From the NCBI RefSeq assembly GCF_001908375.1, contig NZ_CP017241.1:3985501-4049500 (forward strand): a stretch of 64,000 nucleotides of DNA, read 5' to 3'. Origin of the DNA: Rhizobium etli 8C-3 (GTDB lineage: Bacteria; Pseudomonadota; Alphaproteobacteria; Rhizobiales; Rhizobiaceae). The translations under genes were made by a program, and so were the position numbers. Shown here in pieces: positions 60,473 to 64,000 of this stretch. Position 1 is the first letter of the stretch. Each line of letters begins with the position of its first letter. A model generated the notes under the pieces. That model worked only from the letters and a program-made list of their open reading frames with translations. It was not told the origin of the DNA and made no database searches.

Positions 60473-63400
60473 TTAGCCGGCATAGCTCACCAGCAGATCC
60501 TTGGCGTCGATCTGGTCGCCGGCCTTGACGAGCACTTCGGCGATCGTGCCGTCCTTTTCGGCGTGGATCGCCGTCTCCATCTTCATGGCCTCGATTGATA
60601 CAAGCACGTCGCCGGCGCTGACGGCCTGGCCGGGCGAGACAAAGACGCGAGAAATAACGCCCGGCATCGGCGCACCGACATGGGCGGCGTTTCCAGGCTC
60701 GGCCTTGCGGCGGGCAGCGGCACCGGAAGCGCCATGCGCACGATCCGGCACCTTGATGCGGCGCGGCTGGCCGTTGAGCTCGAAGAACACCGTCACCATA
60801 CCCTGGCTGTCGGTCCCGCTCATCGCCTGGTTGACGATGACCAGCGTCTTGCCCTTTTCGATGTCGGCAAAGAGTTCTTCGCCGTCGGCAAGCCCATAGA
60901 AATAGGCAGGTGTAGGCAGGACGGAGACCGGTCCATAGGTGTCGGATGCGAGCGCAAAGTCGGTGAAGACCTTGGGGTACATGAGGTAGGAGGCAAATTC
61001 GAAATCATTGACCGTTCGTTCGAGTTTGATCTCGATCGACCGGCGCTCGGCATCGAGATCGGCTTCCTCGAGCAATGATCCCGGACGTACCGTATACGGC
61101 TTTTCGCCCTTCAGCGCCTTGTTTTGCAGCGCTTCGGGCCAGCCGGACGGCGGCTGCCCGAGATCGCCCTTCAGCATCGAAACGACAGATTCGGGAAACG
61201 AAACCTCCTTCTCCGGGCTGACGACATCGGCAACCGTAAGATCCTGGGAAACCATCATCAGCGCCATATCGCCCACGACCTTCGAAGACGGCGTCACCTT
61301 GACGATATCGCCGAACATCTGGTTGGCGTCGGCATAGGCCTGCGCCACCTTGTGCCACTTCGTCTCCAGCCCAAGCGAGCGGGCTTGCTCCTTGAGATTG
61401 GTGAACTGGCCACCCGGCATTTCATGCAGATAGACTTCCGATGCGGGCCCCTTGAGGTCGCTTTCGAAGGCGGCGTACTGGTTCCGCACCGCTTCCCAGT
61501 AGAAGGAGATGCGTCGGATCCATTCCGGATCGAGCCCCGGATCGCGCTCGGAACCGGAGAGCGCCTCGACGATCGAGCCGAGACAGGGCTGCGAGGTGTT
61601 GCCGGAAAGCGCATCCATGGCCGCATCGACCGCGTCGACGCCGGCATCGACGGCTGCAAGCACGGTCGCAGCGGCAATGCCGGACGTATCGTGCGTATGG
61701 AAATGGATCGGCAGGCTGGTCGCGTCACGCAGGGCCTTGAAGAGCACCTTTGCAGCAGCAGGCTTCAGCAGACCCGCCATATCCTTCAGCGCAATGATGT
61801 GAGCTCCGGCCTTTTCGAGCTGAGCGGCAAGATCGGTGTAGTATTTCAGGTCATATTTGGGGCGGGCCGAATTCAGGATATCGCCGGTGTAACAGATCGC
61901 CGCTTCGCACAGCTTGTTTTCTTCAGCGACCGCATCCATCGATACGCGCATGTTTTCGACCCAGTTCAGGCAATCGAAGACGCGGAAGAGGTCGATGCCG
62001 CCCTTTGCGGCCTGCCGGACGAAGTATTTGACGACATTGTCGGGGTAATTTTTGTAACCGACGCCATTGGCGCCGCGCAGCAGCATCTGCAGGAGCAGGT
62101 TCGGGGCGCCTTCGCGGATCAGCGCCAGACGCTCCCATGGATCTTCCGTCAGGAAGCGCATGGAAACGTCGAAAGTCGCACCACCCCAGCATTCGAGCGA
62201 CAGCAAGTTCGGCAGCGCATGGGCATAGGTACCGGCGACGCGGGCGATGTCGTAGGTGCGCATGCGTGTCGCCAGAAGAGACTGATGGCCGTCGCGCATC
62301 GTCGTATCGGTTATCAGCACGCGCTTTTCGCCTCGCATCCACTCACCGAACTTCTTCGGGCCGAGCTTGTCGAGACGCTGTTTGGTGCCGTCCTGAACCT
62401 TGCTGCCGTTGGCATAGGGAACGACCGGCACTGCAGCATTTTCAAGCGGCCGCGGCCTGTCCTTGGCCTCGGGATGACCATTGACGGTGACATCGGCGAG
62501 GTAGGTCAGGAGCTTCGTCGCGCGGTCCTGGCGCTTGACCTGCTGGAAAAGTTCCGGCGTCGAGTCGATAAACCTAGTTGTATAGCTGTTGTCCTTGAAC
62601 TTCGGGTGTCCGATGATCGCCTCAAGGAAGGTGAGGTTGGTTGCCACGCCGCGAATGCGGAATTCACGCAACGCCCGGTCCATGCGGGAGATCGCCTCGA
62701 GCGGATTCGGCGCCCAGGCCGTCACTTTGACGAGCAGTGGATCGTAATAGCGGGTGATGATGGCGCCGGAATAGGACGTGCCACCATCGAGACGGATGCC
62801 GAAACCCGAGGCCGAGCGATAGGCAGTGATGCGGCCGTAGTCCGGGATGAAGTTGTGTTCCGGATCTTCCGTCGTGATACGGCACTGCAGCGCGTGGCCG
62901 TTGAGCCTGATATCCTGCTGCTTGGGAACGCCTGATTCCGGTGTGCCGATGGCAAAGCCATCGAGGATATGGATCTGTGCCTTGACGATATCGATGCCGG
63001 TCACGACTTCGGTAACCGTGTGCTCGACCTGGATGCGCGGATTGACTTCGATGAAGTAGAATTTCCCGGTATCGGAATCCATCAGATATTCGACGGTGCC
63101 GGCGCCGATATAGTTCGTCGCCTTGGCGATCTTCAGAGAATAGGCGGCGAGCTCCTGGCGCTGCGCTTCCGAAAGATAAGGTGCCGGCGCGCGCTCGACG
63201 ACCTTCTGGTTGCGGCGCTGGATGGAGCAGTCGCGCTCGAAGAGATGCACGACATTGCCATGCGTATCGCCAAGCACCTGGCTCTCGACATGGCGGGCGC
63301 GCTCGACGAGTTTTTCGAGATAGACTTCATCCTTTCCGAAGGCGGCCATCGCCTCGCGCTTGGCTTCAGTCACCTCACGGGCAAGATCCTTCGGGTCGCG

Positions 63401-63937
63401 AATGGCGCGCATGCCGCGCCCGCCGCCGCCCCAGGAAGCTTTGAGCATGACAGGATAGCCAATCTCCTCGGCCATGCGGGCGACTTCCTTCATGTCGTCC
63501 GGCAGCGGATCGGTCGCCGGAACCACCGGCACGCCGACAGAGATCGCCAGATTGCGCGCGGCGACCTTGTTGCCGAGCTGGCGCATCGTATCGGCCTTCG
63601 GGCCGATAAAGGTGATGCCGGCCTGATTGCAGGCATCCACGAATTCAGGGCTCTCCGACAGGAGGCCATAACCCGGATGGATGGCATCGGCGCCGGACAG
63701 CTTGGCAACGCGGATCACTTCATCGATCGAAAGGTAGCTTTCGATCGGCCCGAGATCGCGGTCAAGATGCGGCCCGCGGCCGACCTGATAGCTTTCGTCC
63801 GCCTTGAATCGGTGCAGCGCCAGTTTGTCCTCTTCCGCCCATATCGCGACCGTTTTTATCCCCAGCTCATTGGCCGCGCGGAACACGCGGATGGCAATTT
63901 CGGAACGATTGGCAACGAGTATCTTGGATATGGGCAA
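60473..63937 (-). CDS. pyc: Pyruvate carboxylase
   Basis: The start is TTG 63937 with GAGGAGA 5 nt upstream, giving PISKILVANRSEIAIRVFRA after the initiator and a length of 1154 residues. Domains in order: biotin carboxylase (about 1-460; KASWGGGGRGMR, EVNPRIQVEHTVTE), carboxyltransferase (about 530-830; DTTMRDGHQSLLATRMR, HFHTHDTSG), the allosteric/tetramerisation region, and the biotin carrier domain with SIEAMKMETAIH, where the biotinyl Lys is residue 1119. The length and lysine number equal those I recall for R. etli Pyc, the structurally solved enzyme. It carboxylates pyruvate to oxaloacetate using ATP and bicarbonate, and is activated by acetyl-CoA in most species. Confidence 0.97.
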   Translation of the reverse strand: MPISKILVANRSEIAIRVFRAANELGIKTVAIWAEEDKLALHRFKADESYQVGRGPHLDRDLGPIESYLSIDEVIRVAKLSGADAIHPGYGLLSESPEFVDACNQAGITFIGPKADTMRQLGNKVAARNLAISVGVPVVPATDPLPDDMKEVARMAEEIGYPVMLKASWGGGGRGMRAIRDPKDLAREVTEAKREAMAAFGKDEVYLEKLVERARHVESQVLGDTHGNVVHLFERDCSIQRRNQKVVERAPAPYLSEAQRQELAAYSLKIAKATNYIGAGTVEYLMDSDTGKFYFIEVNPRIQVEHTVTEVVTGIDIVKAQIHILDGFAIGTPESGVPKQQDIRLNGHALQCRITTEDPEHNFIPDYGRITAYRSASGFGIRLDGGTSYSGAIITRYYDPLLVKVTAWAPNPLEAISRMDRALREFRIRGVATNLTFLEAIIGHPKFKDNSYTTRFIDSTPELFQQVKRQDRATKLLTYLADVTVNGHPEAKDRPRPLENAAVPVVPYANGSKVQDGTKQRLDKLGPKKFGEWMRGEKRVLITDTTMRDGHQSLLATRMRTYDIARVAGTYAHALPNLLSLECWGGATFDVSMRFLTEDPWERLALIREGAPNLLLQMLLRGANGVGYKNYPDNVVKYFVRQAAKGGIDLFRVFDCLNWVENMRVSMDAVAEENKLCEAAICYTGDILNSARPKYDLKYYTDLAAQLEKAGAHIIALKDMAGLLKPAAAKVLFKALRDATSLPIHFHTHDTSGIAAATVLAAVDAGVDAVDAAMDALSGNTSQPCLGSIVEALSGSERDPGLDPEWIRRISFYWEAVRNQYAAFESDLKGPASEVYLHEMPGGQFTNLKEQARSLGLETKWHKVAQAYADANQMFGDIVKVTPSSKVVGDMALMMVSQDLTVADVVSPEKEVSFPESVVSMLKGDLGQPPSGWPEALQNKALKGEKPYTVRPGSLLEEADLDAERRSIEIKLERTVNDFEFASYLMYPKVFTDFALASDTYGPVSVLPTPAYFYGLADGEELFADIEKGKTLVIVNQAMSGTDSQGMVTVFFELNGQPRRIKVPDRAHGASGAAARRKAEPGNAAHVGAPMPGVISRVFVSPGQAVSAGDVLVSIEAMKMETAIHAEKDGTIAEVLVKAGDQIDAKDLLVSYAG

Positions 63938-64000
63938 TGCGCTCTCCTCACGGCATCGAAACGGGCAATGCTGCACCCGCGAAGAAAATTCTTAACGCGC

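Noticed and set aside
61124..62935. A 603-codon plus-strand frame
   Set aside because: It is antisense to the carboxyltransferase part of pyc and has no recognisable domain.
1..64000. tRNA, rRNA or CRISPR features
   Set aside because: No cloverleaf-like segment with conserved GTTCGA arm, no rRNA sequence and no regularly spaced repeats were found on reading.

Overview
The window looks like chromosomal DNA of a Rhizobium species in the R. etli / R. leguminosarum group. The clearest marker is a pyruvate carboxylase of 1154 residues with its biotinyl lysine at position 1119, the length and numbering I recall for R. etli Pyc. GC-rich codon use, PHB genes with phaR, an rpoH2-type sigma factor, EcfG-type promoters, a SAM-II riboswitch before metA and a CtrA-type site all fit an alphaproteobacterium of this family. 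No rRNA, tRNA or CRISPR array was seen.

Layout. (1) 1-6.7 kb: lysine/pipecolate catabolism (a dpkA-like reductase cut by the window edge, amaB-like and amaA-like dehydrogenases, an HglS-type 2-oxoadipate dioxygenase/decarboxylase), then a divergent LysR regulator and a lone Lrp-type ligand-binding domain. (2) 6.8-18.2 kb: a surface-polysaccharide-like block (GT4, GT2, flippase, double alpha/beta-hydrolase) running tail-to-tail into an oppositely oriented operon with an aminoacyl-carrier protein, an acyl-CoA-dehydrogenase-like enzyme, an amino acid:[carrier protein] ligase derived from a class II synthetase, a DUF1839 protein and a GH2 glycosidase. The pathway made by this operon is, to my knowledge, unassigned, and it is the best candidate for an undescribed system. 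(3) 18.4-21.3 kb: epmB-epmA divergent from efp, so the modification enzymes sit beside their target. (4) 21.3-27.4 kb: a GntR-controlled amino-sugar operon, galM, and metA behind a SAM-II riboswitch and a terminator.

(5) 27.5-35.5 kb: a permease-ATPase fusion with a degenerate ATPase domain, an ABC-F ATPase, thiamine pyrophosphokinase, and thiBPQ behind a TPP riboswitch. (6) 35.8-43.6 kb: an M48 lipoprotein protease, rpoH2, a short EcfG-type transcription unit holding a 24-codon ORF, a CarD-like regulator, fdxA, an S4 protein and a Suv3-like helicase. (7) 43.6-51.4 kb: a non-coding stretch very rich in GANTC (CcrM) sites, an EcfG-type promoter before two small envelope genes, phaB-phaA and divergent phaR, rpmF, a GST, mtgA and ispA. 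(8) 51.4-53.2 kb: a small accessory insert with a Fic protein carrying a C-terminal winged helix and a perfect 10-bp inverted repeat over its start, followed by a broken IS256-family transposase. (9) 53.2-64 kb: ispG, an MFS exporter with a DeoR regulator, a cystine-type amino-acid ABC transporter, an FMN reductase and pyc.

Most genes are ordinary housekeeping or nutrient-use genes in compact operons, often with ATGA or TGATG overlaps. Start codons were chosen by ribosome-binding site; three genes appear to use TTG (GT2, ABC-F, pyc).
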